This document shows positions 8,233 through 15,648 of a stretch of DNA of 52,284 bases, piece by piece. The notes under the pieces were generated by a model that saw nothing but the letters and a program-made list of their open reading frames with translations, ran no database searches and was not told where the DNA came from. Every line of letters begins with the position of its first letter. Within the stretch, counting starts at the first letter, position 1. Position numbers and translations under genes: made by a program. Source of the DNA: Cnuella takakiae (GTDB taxonomy: Bacteria > Bacteroidota > Bacteroidia > Chitinophagales > Chitinophagaceae); contig NZ_MTFE01000010.1 of the NCBI RefSeq assembly GCF_001953305.1, positions 923,683-975,966 on the forward strand, given 5' to 3'.

Positions 8233-11200
8233 TTGAACCGAGCCTTGCTCCTTTACTTCCTTTGCCTGCTGCTGCATACAGGTTTTGCACAAAGCCTGAA
8301 GCCTTTTGCATTTGCACACTACACCATGCAGGAAGGGCTTGCCTCCAACGAAATAAATGCCATGGTGCAGGATGCAACAGGTTACCTGTGGATCGCTTCC
8401 AACAACGGGTTGCAACGGTTTGACGGGGTGCAGTTCAAAACCTTCCGCAACCGCAAAGGGGATACAACCGCCATACCAGAAAATGTGATCAACGAACTGC
8501 ACATTGATAAAGAAGGCACCTTATGGATCCTTACTGGCAACGGCACGGTGGGCAGTTTCGACAGGGACCGTTTTCGCTTTCGCAAAGCCCCCCTTTTGCC
8601 CCGCACCGATACCGCATTTCTTGCCGAAAAACATTTCCTCTCTGACCGGGATGGGCGCCTGTTCCTGATGATGATGGGCCACGAGCTGCTGGGGCTTGAC
8701 AAAAAGAGGCATGCGTTTACACCGCAGGCTTCGGTGGTGCCCTTGCCTAAAGGCATGCCCATCATGTGGATGTCGCACCAGCCCGGCACGCAAAAGTACT
8801 GGGTGAGTGTCTTTGGCCGCAGCCTTTCCATTTACAACCGCCAGACCAATACCTGGAGCGATGCGGAAAACAACCGCGAAAACGAACCGGCTGTAAGCCA
8901 GTTCAAAGGCAAGCTTGGCGTGATGTATTCCTTCTTTGATAAGCAGGGCAGGCTTTGGTTTCAGAACTGGGATAAAGGCGGGTTCCCGTTTGTGATGAAC
9001 TGGGACACGCGCAGCAATAAACTGCAGCAATTTGAGTACATCACTTCGCTGAAAACCTACCACGAGGTGAACGGTTTTATGCAACAACAGGATGGCCGCG
9101 TGTGGGTGCGCGGCCTCCAGGTGTTTGGCTATATGCAGGAGGCAGAGAACAAATTTTACCTCATACCCAACGATGCCCGCAACCCCGAAGGCATCGCCTA
9201 CGAAAGGGTTAACTGCCTCTACGAAGACCGGGAGCACAACCTTTGGGTGAGTACCCAAAACCATGGCCTGTACCGGTACAATCCGTCGGCCCAGTACTTC
9301 GCCAATTTCACCCACAAAAACCCGGTTACCAAGACGCTTGGTGAGGGCGCCATCCTTTCTTTTGTACAAACAAAAAACGGCGACCTGTTGGCCGCCTCCT
9401 GGGGCGATGGGTTGTTCCGCTACGACAAACAATTGCGGCCCGTACCACTGGGTGTCCGTGATCTTTCCGATGGGCTGCTGCACCCGTTCTGGAGCTTGTA
9501 TGCATCAGGCGACAGCAATACCATCTGGATCGGTTGCCAGCCCGGTGTATACCAGTGGGACCAGGCTAAAAACACCATGTACCACCGCAACCCGCCCATC
9601 CTGAAAGACCACACCGTGCGGCAGCTGGTGGAAGACCGTGCAGGCAATCTTTGGCTGGGCATGCATGGCTTTGGCGTGTACCGGTGGATCAATCCCAAAC
9701 AACCGGGGAAAGATTCGGTGGTGCATATTGAAGCAACCGGCAAAGCCATGGTCAATGTGGTGTATGCGGATACAAAAGGTTGGATATGGATTGGTACCGG
9801 CAGCAGCGGCTTATTTGTTTACCATGGTGCTTCCGCAAAATTACTGGCACATTATACAACCGGCACCAAATTGCTCAATGGCGCCTTTACCAGCGAAATC
9901 GGCGGCATAACGGAGTACAACGACAGCATGATGCTGGTGGCAAGTCCCCGCGAGTTGTATTGGTACAACCGGCAGCAGCAAAGCCTGCGGCTGGTGCAAC
10001 TGCCCGACGCGCTGATGGGCAATATCATGGCCCTGCAAACCGACAAAGCCGGCTCTATCTGGATCAGCACCACCAACGCATTGTACCGCTACCATCCTTT
10101 GCGTAAGGTGCTGGTGATGTTCAACCGGGTAGACGGTATCAACAACGATCATTTTGTACACAGCGCCACCTACCGCCGCCCCGACGGCCGCCTGTTTTTT
10201 GGCAACTCCAATGCCTTTATCAGCTTCGACCCGGCGGCCATCCGTATATCGGAGCAAACACCCGGCGTTGTGCTTACCAGCATACAGGCGGGCAAACGCG
10301 AGCTGCCGGTAGACTCAGTATTGCGGTTGCCGCAGTTGGAGTTGGGCGCCCGCAACAATTCGCTGTCGTTTAGCTTTTCGGCACTTACCTATACCGGCTA
10401 TTACCTGATACAATACCGCATGGAAGGGTTGGATGATGAATGGCAGCTTGCCGACCGTGAAAACCGGGCTTCCTTCCCCATCCTGCCGCCTGGCAAATAC
10501 ACTTTGCAGCTGCGGGCCATCAATGCCGAAGGAGTGTCCTCGCCGCAACTCACCGCAATAAGCCTGCAGGTGCTGCCACCTTTTTATCAAACCTGGTGGT
10601 TTTTTACGCTGCTGGCGCTGCTGGTATCCGGTGTGCTTTTCTTTATCGACCGCCAAAGAATGCGGCGTAAGCAGGCGTTGGAAAAAGTGCGTACCGATAT
10701 TGCCAACGGCCTGCACCAGGAGGTAAATACCGCGCTCAACAACATCAATATCCTGAGTGAAATAGCCCGCCTGAAATCGGACCGCGAGCCGGAGAAAGCG
10801 AAGGAATACATTGAGCAGATACACACCAAGAGCCACAATATGATCATTGCCATGGACGATATGCTCTGGAGCCTCGACCCCGACAACGACACCATGGACA
10901 AAACCATCAGCAGGGTGCGCGAATTTGCCGATGCCCTCACCCAGCGTTATGGTGTGGCCATCGACATGCTGATTGATAAAAAAGTGGAACGTTTGGAACT
11001 GGATATGAAGCTGCGCCACGAAGCATTCCTCCTGTTCAAGGAAGGCTTGCGCAGCCTGGTGGCGGCAGGCACACCGCACTGTATCGTCAACCTCTCACTC
11101 GACAAAGCAAAGCTGCTCTTCACCATCGAATTCGTTACCGAAGGCTGCGACATGCAGCAGCTCACCAACCTCCTCCACCGCCGCGATATGACCGCCCGCA

Positions 11201-11280
11201 TCAACAACCTCAAGGCCAAGCTACAGGTGCAGGTGCATAAGAGCAGGAGTATGTTTATGTTGCAATTGCCGTTGAGTTAG
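8233..11280 (+). CDS. Beta-propeller sensor with degenerate LytS/DesK-type kinase domain
   Basis: A 1015-residue one-pass sensor. The start is TTG: an in-frame TAG lies just upstream and only this codon gives a complete signal peptide (MNRALLLYFLCLLLHTGFAQ). Residues about 25-690 carry Reg_prop-type propeller repeats (GYLWIASNNGLQRFDG and similar), about 695-785 a Y_Y_Y domain (YRMEGLDDEWQ), and about 790-808 a membrane helix. The cytoplasmic part keeps a HisKA_3-like dimerisation helix with His828 (GLHQEVNTALNNINILSE). The following ATPase region (about 900-1015) lacks the N-box asparagine (KEGLRSLVAAG in place of KEALNNAVKHA) and recognisable DxG and GxG boxes. It probably senses an extracellular ligand, but autophosphorylation is doubtful. 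No regulator gene adjoins it on the same strand. Confidence 0.88.
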   Translation: MNRALLLYFLCLLLHTGFAQSLKPFAFAHYTMQEGLASNEINAMVQDATGYLWIASNNGLQRFDGVQFKTFRNRKGDTTAIPENVINELHIDKEGTLWILTGNGTVGSFDRDRFRFRKAPLLPRTDTAFLAEKHFLSDRDGRLFLMMMGHELLGLDKKRHAFTPQASVVPLPKGMPIMWMSHQPGTQKYWVSVFGRSLSIYNRQTNTWSDAENNRENEPAVSQFKGKLGVMYSFFDKQGRLWFQNWDKGGFPFVMNWDTRSNKLQQFEYITSLKTYHEVNGFMQQQDGRVWVRGLQVFGYMQEAENKFYLIPNDARNPEGIAYERVNCLYEDREHNLWVSTQNHGLYRYNPSAQYFANFTHKNPVTKTLGEGAILSFVQTKNGDLLAASWGDGLFRYDKQLRPVPLGVRDLSDGLLHPFWSLYASGDSNTIWIGCQPGVYQWDQAKNTMYHRNPPILKDHTVRQLVEDRAGNLWLGMHGFGVYRWINPKQPGKDSVVHIEATGKAMVNVVYADTKGWIWIGTGSSGLFVYHGASAKLLAHYTTGTKLLNGAFTSEIGGITEYNDSMMLVASPRELYWYNRQQQSLRLVQLPDALMGNIMALQTDKAGSIWISTTNALYRYHPLRKVLVMFNRVDGINNDHFVHSATYRRPDGRLFFGNSNAFISFDPAAIRISEQTPGVVLTSIQAGKRELPVDSVLRLPQLELGARNNSLSFSFSALTYTGYYLIQYRMEGLDDEWQLADRENRASFPILPPGKYTLQLRAINAEGVSSPQLTAISLQVLPPFYQTWWFFTLLALLVSGVLFFIDRQRMRRKQALEKVRTDIANGLHQEVNTALNNINILSEIARLKSDREPEKAKEYIEQIHTKSHNMIIAMDDMLWSLDPDNDTMDKTISRVREFADALTQRYGVAIDMLIDKKVERLELDMKLRHEAFLLFKEGLRSLVAAGTPHCIVNLSLDKAKLLFTIEFVTEGCDMQQLTNLLHRRDMTARINNLKAKLQVQVHKSRSMFMLQLPLS

Positions 11281-11318
11281 GTTTGGGGTTGGGAGTGTGG
11301 GGTTTGGAGTTGAGGAGC
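11281..11318. repeat. GTTTGGGG word repeat, left flank of the IVP gene
   Basis: GTTTGGGGTTGGGAG-type words begin directly after the stop codon of the sensor gene. Complementary words (CCTAACCCCAAACTCC) lie at 11813-11843 on the other side of the four-helix gene, making an inverted pair around it. Confidence 0.6.
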
Positions 11319-11351
11319 AGAGTTTGTACTTTTTAGTATAAAACTCAGGTT

Positions 11352-11819
11352 ATGCCGACTGTTGAAAAGTTTGAAGAATTGGAGATATGGCAATTAGCAA
11401 GAAAGGTTTGTCAACGTATTTACCTGTTAACGTTTTTAGAACCTATCAAGTCAGACTATCGATTCAAAGATCAAATAAGGGGCTCCTGCGGCAGTATGAT
11501 GGATAATATAGCAGAAGGCTTTGGTAGAGGAAGCCAGTATGAATTCATCAACTCCCTCACTATTGCAAAAGGAGAAGCAGAAGAATTGAAGTCTCAGTTA
11601 TACCGGGGTTTGGATATCAAATATTTTCCGCCCGCACTTTTCGCAGAATTGTATGACCAAGTTGAATTGACGGCAAGAAAAATCGGCACACTAATCAACT
11701 ACTTAAATCAAAGCAATATCAGGGGTAAAAAGTTTTCTGGCAGAAACAATCCTTCAGCCACCACCAAAAATCCCAAAGGAAACACTCCTACTCCCCCAGA
11801 ACAATCCCCCAACACCTAA
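11352..11819 (+). CDS. Four-helix bundle protein (23S rRNA-intervening-sequence protein family)
   Basis: A 155-residue protein. Residues 1-120 match the IVP/four-helix-bundle family: EELEIWQLARKV in helix 1, the signature NIAEGFGRGS at about 51-60, then AKGEAEELKSQL and a final helix ending in INYLNQ. Relatives are encoded inside 23S rRNA insertions or, as here, as free-standing genes; their role is unknown, and nucleic-acid binding or pentameric assembly is suggested for the family. The tail after about 120 is a low-complexity run rich in N, P, T and K that is read out of flanking repeat DNA. The gene looks AT-rich (11401-11460 is 35% G+C), unlike its neighbours. Repeats bracket it on both sides. 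Confidence 0.85.
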   Translation: MPTVEKFEELEIWQLARKVCQRIYLLTFLEPIKSDYRFKDQIRGSCGSMMDNIAEGFGRGSQYEFINSLTIAKGEAEELKSQLYRGLDIKYFPPALFAELYDQVELTARKIGTLINYLNQSNIRGKKFSGRNNPSATTKNPKGNTPTPPEQSPNT

Positions 11820-11843
11820 CTCCTAACCCCAAACTCCTAAACC
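11785..11843. repeat. CCTAACCCCAAACTCC word repeat, right flank of the IVP gene
   Basis: CTCCTA, CCCCCA and CCCCAAACTCC words run through the last dozen codons of the IVP gene and up to the stop codon of the convergent regulator gene. They are complementary to the words at 11281-11318. Confidence 0.6.
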
Positions 11844-12607
11844 TATTTCCCCATCCACTTCTTAAACTCCCCAACCTTTTCCCTGCTTACCAGGGCTTCT
11901 TTCTCCGTACTGGGTTTGAGGGAAAGAATGAGGCGGTTGCCGAAGTAGTCTTCCATCTTTTCGATGGCTTCGATGGCTACGAAGAAAGAACGCGAGATGC
12001 GGAAGAAGCGGTCGGGGTCGAGCATTTCTTCCAGCTCGTCCATGGTGTAGTCCACAACAAACTTTTTGTTGTCGGCGGTTTTGAAGAAGTTGAGGCGGCC
12101 ATCGCTGTAGAAATAAGAGATTTCATTCACTTCTACCGACACGAGTTTTTGTGCCAGCTTTACGAGGAAGCGCTTGCGGTATTCGCGGGGCTGCATCTGT
12201 TGCTGGATCTGCTTTACCAAGGAGTCGATGTTGACATCGCCGCCCCTTGAAGCCGCCAGCTTTTTGTATTTGTCCAAAGCCACCTGCAGGTCTTCCGACT
12301 GTACGGGTTTGAGCAGGTAGTCCACGCTGTTTACCTTGAACGCCTTGAGGGCATACTCATCGTAGGAAGTAGTAAAGATCACCGGCGCCTTTACATCTAC
12401 GAGGTTGAATACTTCGAAACTTTGCCCGTCGGCAAGCTCGATGTCCATAAGGATAAGGTCTACCGTGGGGTTGTTTTGCAGCCAGCCCACGGTGCTTTGA
12501 ATGCTGTCGGTGATGCCCACCACTTTAGCGGAAGCATCTACAGCACCCAGTGTTTTCTGCAATTTTCTTTGTGCCAGTTCTTCGTCTTCAACAATGAGGA
12601 TATTCAT
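11843..12607 (-). CDS. LytTR-family response regulator
   Basis: A 254-residue two-component regulator. The receiver domain (1-120) has the acid pair Asp8/Glu9, phospho-acceptor Asp55 (LILMDIE), Thr79/80 and Lys100 (LLKPV). A linker with QIQQQMQ leads to a LytTR DNA-binding domain at about 150-250 (RFLVKLAQKLVSVEVNEISYF...RISRSFFV). The ATG at 12607 is preferred to an upstream TTG because it starts the receiver at its usual MNILIVEDEE. Only one base separates it from the stop of the upstream kinase, so the two are translated together. It is the likely output of one or both kinases in this operon. Targets are unknown. Confidence 0.92.
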   Translation of the reverse strand: MNILIVEDEELAQRKLQKTLGAVDASAKVVGITDSIQSTVGWLQNNPTVDLILMDIELADGQSFEVFNLVDVKAPVIFTTSYDEYALKAFKVNSVDYLLKPVQSEDLQVALDKYKKLAASRGGDVNIDSLVKQIQQQMQPREYRKRFLVKLAQKLVSVEVNEISYFYSDGRLNFFKTADNKKFVVDYTMDELEEMLDPDRFFRISRSFFVAIEAIEKMEDYFGNRLILSLKPSTEKEALVSREKVGEFKKWMGK

Positions 12608-12608
12608 A

Positions 12609-13694
12609 TCAGAAGCTTTTTTGTTCTTTGAGTAATGCAAGGCGGCCTTCAGCCGAATTGTTCCAGATCAGCGGCAGCACCACGGTAAAGTTCTTACCGT
12701 CTTCAATCACCTGGAAACCGTCCTGGTTCAGCAACTCGTACTTGGCGCGGATATTATCCAGCCCGATGCGGTTGCTGGGCGCCTTTACGGTGCGCCGTTG
12801 CAGGTTGTTGTTCACCACCAGCTTATTGCCCGCCGTGGTAAAAATCTCAATCACCAGGGGCTGTGTTTTCGACAGTTGGTTGTGCTTTACCACGTTTTCC
12901 ACCAGCAGCTGCAAGGATAAGGAAGGCAGCAGGTATGGATGGTACCGCTTATCAATATCCAGGGTCATCGAAAGGCTGTCGCCATGTCTTGTTTTCAGGA
13001 GTCCATAGTAGGAACGGATAAACCGCACTTCACTTTCCACCGTACTCAGGCCGTCTTCATTGTTGCGCAACAGGTAGCGGTACACCTTGCTCAGTTCATT
13101 GAGGAACTCTTCGGCTCTTTGTTTATCCTCTGAAATTAAGGAAGACAGGGTATTAAAACAATTGAATAAAAAGTGCGGGTTAACCTGGTTCTTCAGCACG
13201 TCAAATTCGTGCTGGAGCGCCTGCTGCTTGAGGTTCTGCTTTTCCTGCATGCTCTCCTTCAGCCTTTCCACCACGTAGTCCAGTTCGTAGAGGGTGATGA
13301 AAATAAGGTTGACGCAAAAGCCTACCAGCACACCGTATTTGAGGTCTTCGAAATTGAAACGATAACCCAGGATGCCGAAATAACTATAGCTGTAAAAAAC
13401 AATCGAAATAGAAATGGCCATGATGGGCATGATCAGGGTGCCAAGCCATATAACCCGTGTACGGGTTTGCTTCAGCGATGGCAGGCGCAACTGCAACAAG
13501 TTGTGCACCGTTATCTGCGAACGCCACGAGCCGATGCCTACTACAAACAACAAAGGATAAGAATAAAGCCAGATGCGCCCATCATGAAAGAGCGCTTCAT
13601 CGTACAGGATGTAGTTGAGTACAAAATCAATCACCGGCATGCAGACCAGGAAGCTGAACACCTGTAGCCGGGTGGGTTTGAGTTTATTTTTCAT
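12609..13694 (-). CDS. LytS-type sensor histidine kinase, second of the operon
   Basis: A 361-residue membrane kinase of the His_kinase (PF06580) type. Four hydrophobic segments lie at about 12-30, 42-56, 82-103 and 120-137, then a short coiled coil, then the phospho-acceptor motif QVNPHFLFN with His174. The ATP-binding domain keeps the N box (LLVENVVKHN) and a GLDNI loop, so it should be active. There is no separate extracellular sensor domain; the membrane bundle itself is the likely sensor. The gene overlaps the preceding kinase by 11 bases and ends one base before the regulator starts. Confidence 0.92.
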   Translation of the reverse strand: MKNKLKPTRLQVFSFLVCMPVIDFVLNYILYDEALFHDGRIWLYSYPLLFVVGIGSWRSQITVHNLLQLRLPSLKQTRTRVIWLGTLIMPIMAISISIVFYSYSYFGILGYRFNFEDLKYGVLVGFCVNLIFITLYELDYVVERLKESMQEKQNLKQQALQHEFDVLKNQVNPHFLFNCFNTLSSLISEDKQRAEEFLNELSKVYRYLLRNNEDGLSTVESEVRFIRSYYGLLKTRHGDSLSMTLDIDKRYHPYLLPSLSLQLLVENVVKHNQLSKTQPLVIEIFTTAGNKLVVNNNLQRRTVKAPSNRIGLDNIRAKYELLNQDGFQVIEDGKNFTVVLPLIWNNSAEGRLALLKEQKSF

Positions 13695-14748
13695 AGAGTA
13701 CTTCCTTGTTTTCGATTAGGGGTAGATAGATACAGCGTTGCTTTATTTCATCGCGGATCACCACTTCCGAGGAGTTGAGCAAACGGTATTTGGTAACGAG
13801 GTTGTCGAGGCCGGTTTCGAAGTCGATGACATTGCTCACCATCTTGGGCTGGCGGCTATTGCATACCAGCAACTGGCTGCCATCCTGCGACTGGATGCGG
13901 ATATGCAGGGGCTCGGTGCGCGTCATGCTGTTTTGCGAAAATGCGTTTTCGATGATTACCTGCAGGCTGAGTGGGGGCACCAGTTTATCAAGGTCCACTG
14001 CTGCTATTTCAAGGGTCACCTGCAGGCTGGAACCAAAGCGTTTGTTGAGCAAAAAAAGGTAAGACTCTATAAAGCGCAATTCGGTGCGCAGGGTTACCAG
14101 TTGCTCATCGTCGCCGCGCAGCATATAGCGGTACACTTTGGTCATTTCGTTGAGAAAACCTTCCGCGGCCACCTCATCTTCCTCAATCAGCGAGGACAGG
14201 GTGTTGAGGCTGTTGAACAGGAAGTGCGGGTTTACCTGGCTTTTCAGCCCCAGCAGCTGGCTTTGCATGATGGCTTTGCGCAGCTGCTCTGTTTCCTTCA
14301 GGTTGTCGCGCCAGCTGTTGTAACGGTGTATGCCTTCAATGAGCAGGGTAAGGAAAATATTCATGATGCTCATGAACACGTAGGCCCACACAAACCCATT
14401 GAGGTTGAAACTGTAATTGAAGCTGCGGAACACCTCGTAGCCATTAAAGGCAATGATGAGAAAAAGTCCGCTCATGGCCACAAAGGCGAGGATCATGTAA
14501 AACAGGCGGCGCGGTGTGTCGGAACCGCGGGGCATCCGCCTTTTGAGCGATTCGGCAATAAAGCCGCACAACACAAATTCAAGTGCCAGCCAGAGGCTGG
14601 TGAGGATGGTAGCCGGCATAAAAATGCCGACATGTATAAAATAACGGCCGCCAAATATCAGGCTGTTGATGGCCAGGGTGAGCGGCAGTATCACTATTGC
14701 CAGTACGAAATAATCTTTTCCGCTGTATTGTGGAAGCCTGATCTTCAT
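13684..14748 (-). CDS. LytS-type sensor histidine kinase, first of the operon
   Basis: A 354-residue paralogue of the next gene, with four to five membrane helices (about 13-31, 40-62, 83-101, 119-139) and the acceptor motif QVNPHFLFN at His175. The ATP domain is less canonical: the N box reads IIENAFSQN where homologues have ENAxKHG/N, and the G2 loop is ETGLDNL without the first glycine. It may bind ATP weakly or act as a partner of the second kinase. The start at MKIRLPQ is chosen because the longer frame runs through TGGACCAT repeat DNA (14853-14907). It overlaps the second kinase gene by 11 bases. Confidence 0.9.
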   Translation of the reverse strand: MKIRLPQYSGKDYFVLAIVILPLTLAINSLIFGGRYFIHVGIFMPATILTSLWLALEFVLCGFIAESLKRRMPRGSDTPRRLFYMILAFVAMSGLFLIIAFNGYEVFRSFNYSFNLNGFVWAYVFMSIMNIFLTLLIEGIHRYNSWRDNLKETEQLRKAIMQSQLLGLKSQVNPHFLFNSLNTLSSLIEEDEVAAEGFLNEMTKVYRYMLRGDDEQLVTLRTELRFIESYLFLLNKRFGSSLQVTLEIAAVDLDKLVPPLSLQVIIENAFSQNSMTRTEPLHIRIQSQDGSQLLVCNSRQPKMVSNVIDFETGLDNLVTKYRLLNSSEVVIRDEIKQRCIYLPLIENKEVLYEK

Positions 14749-14852
14749 GCCCGAATAAATTAAGCACATTACTGCATTGTAGCCACCGTTCCAACCTGTA
14801 CCGCATAGCTTTTTGTATGAATTGTAGAAAACAGCGGATGAATTGTGGAGGA

Positions 14853-14965
14853 GACCATGGACGATGGACGATGGACCGTGGACCATGGAAGATCGACCAT
14901 TGACCACGGACGACGGACCACAATGGCCGGCTGTCGCCTATGGTCCATGGACTATGGACCATAGA
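14853..14965. repeat. TGGACCAT word repeat, inverted pair
   Basis: GACCATGGACGATGGACGATGG words on the left face TATGGTCCATGG/ACTATGGACCATAG on the right, upstream of the two-kinase operon and touching the stop of the small membrane protein gene at 14966. Confidence 0.75.
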
Positions 14966-15172
14966 TTAATTCAGCAATGGCACAAAAGGAAAGTCAAACG
15001 AAATATTTCCCTTTTCAGCCGGCATAGGGCTGTTTGCCACTTCGCCGCCAGCGATACCGGTTTTAACCACCGGTTGTTTGTAGGCATGTATGGCTATTCC
15101 AACCGGCAACAGGGTTACCAGCAAAAGAGCCATCATCAGGCAGATCATCCAAGTTTGTTTACCGTGGCGCAT
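14966..15172 (-). CDS. Small membrane or secreted protein
   Basis: A 68-residue ORF with a basic N-terminus (MRHGKQTW), one hydrophobic helix at about 9-29 (ICLMMALLLVTLLPVGIAI) and a short hydrophilic, Gly/Pro-containing tail ending in PLLN. It may be a single-pass inner-membrane protein or a signal-peptide-bearing peptide. No family is recognised. The start is the first ATG that puts positive charges in front of the helix. It lies upstream of the kinase operon on the same strand, separated by a repeat. Confidence 0.5.
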   Translation of the reverse strand: MRHGKQTWMICLMMALLLVTLLPVGIAIHAYKQPVVKTGIAGGEVANSPMPAEKGNISFDFPFVPLLN

Positions 15173-15388
15173 AACATTTTCTTTAATCGGGTGCAAACTA
15201 AGCCGCCACAACCCCGTTGCCAACCTGCCGGTGTATGAAATGTAATTACCGATGCATGAATTGCGGGGAACCCTCCACATCAGGGAAGCCATCATTGTTT
15301 TACCAAAATAAAACAGGGCTATCGGTCCGCTGGCACTGCCTTTGCTACAGAAGCCCACCCGATTTCCACTTCAACCAATCTATTTTCT

Positions 15389-15604
15389 ATGGAACCGAAT
15401 ACAAAACCAATAACAGGCAGTGTACCCGAAGCCCCCGGCAGTGAAGAGCAGCGCCTGAAGGATTATTTCGGGCACCATACCGTGGATGAAAAAGAAGCAC
15501 TCAAATTGCACTCGGCCGATACTCCCGAAGGCCTCAGCAGGGCACTGAACGAACAGATGGGCGGCGGCAATACGCCGGTGCGGCCACATCCCAATGAATT
15601 ATAG
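15389..15604 (+). CDS. Small hydrophilic protein, probably disordered (71 aa)
   Basis: A 71-residue protein with no cysteine and few hydrophobic residues; it has ten glutamates and aspartates and seven glycines, including a GGG run near the C-terminus. A short amphipathic stretch (EEQRLKDYFGHHTVDEKEAL, 19-38) could form a helix. No family is recognised. Its composition and opening (ME/MS followed by N, Q, K, E) match the small proteins at 17424, 17788, 19056, 20453, 45388 and 45972. Confidence 0.65.
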   Translation: MEPNTKPITGSVPEAPGSEEQRLKDYFGHHTVDEKEALKLHSADTPEGLSRALNEQMGGGNTPVRPHPNEL

Positions 15605-15648
15605 CGGAGCAGTCCGGAGTTAAAAGTTCATAGTAAGGATTCCCTGTT

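Noticed and set aside
13738-14763. Long plus-strand reading frame opposite the first LytS kinase gene
   Set aside because: It is an antisense shadow; the minus-strand kinase has all expected motifs.
14749-14907. Extended N-terminus of the first LytS kinase
   Set aside because: The upstream in-frame codons are TGGACCAT repeat DNA and would put a polar leader before the first membrane helix.
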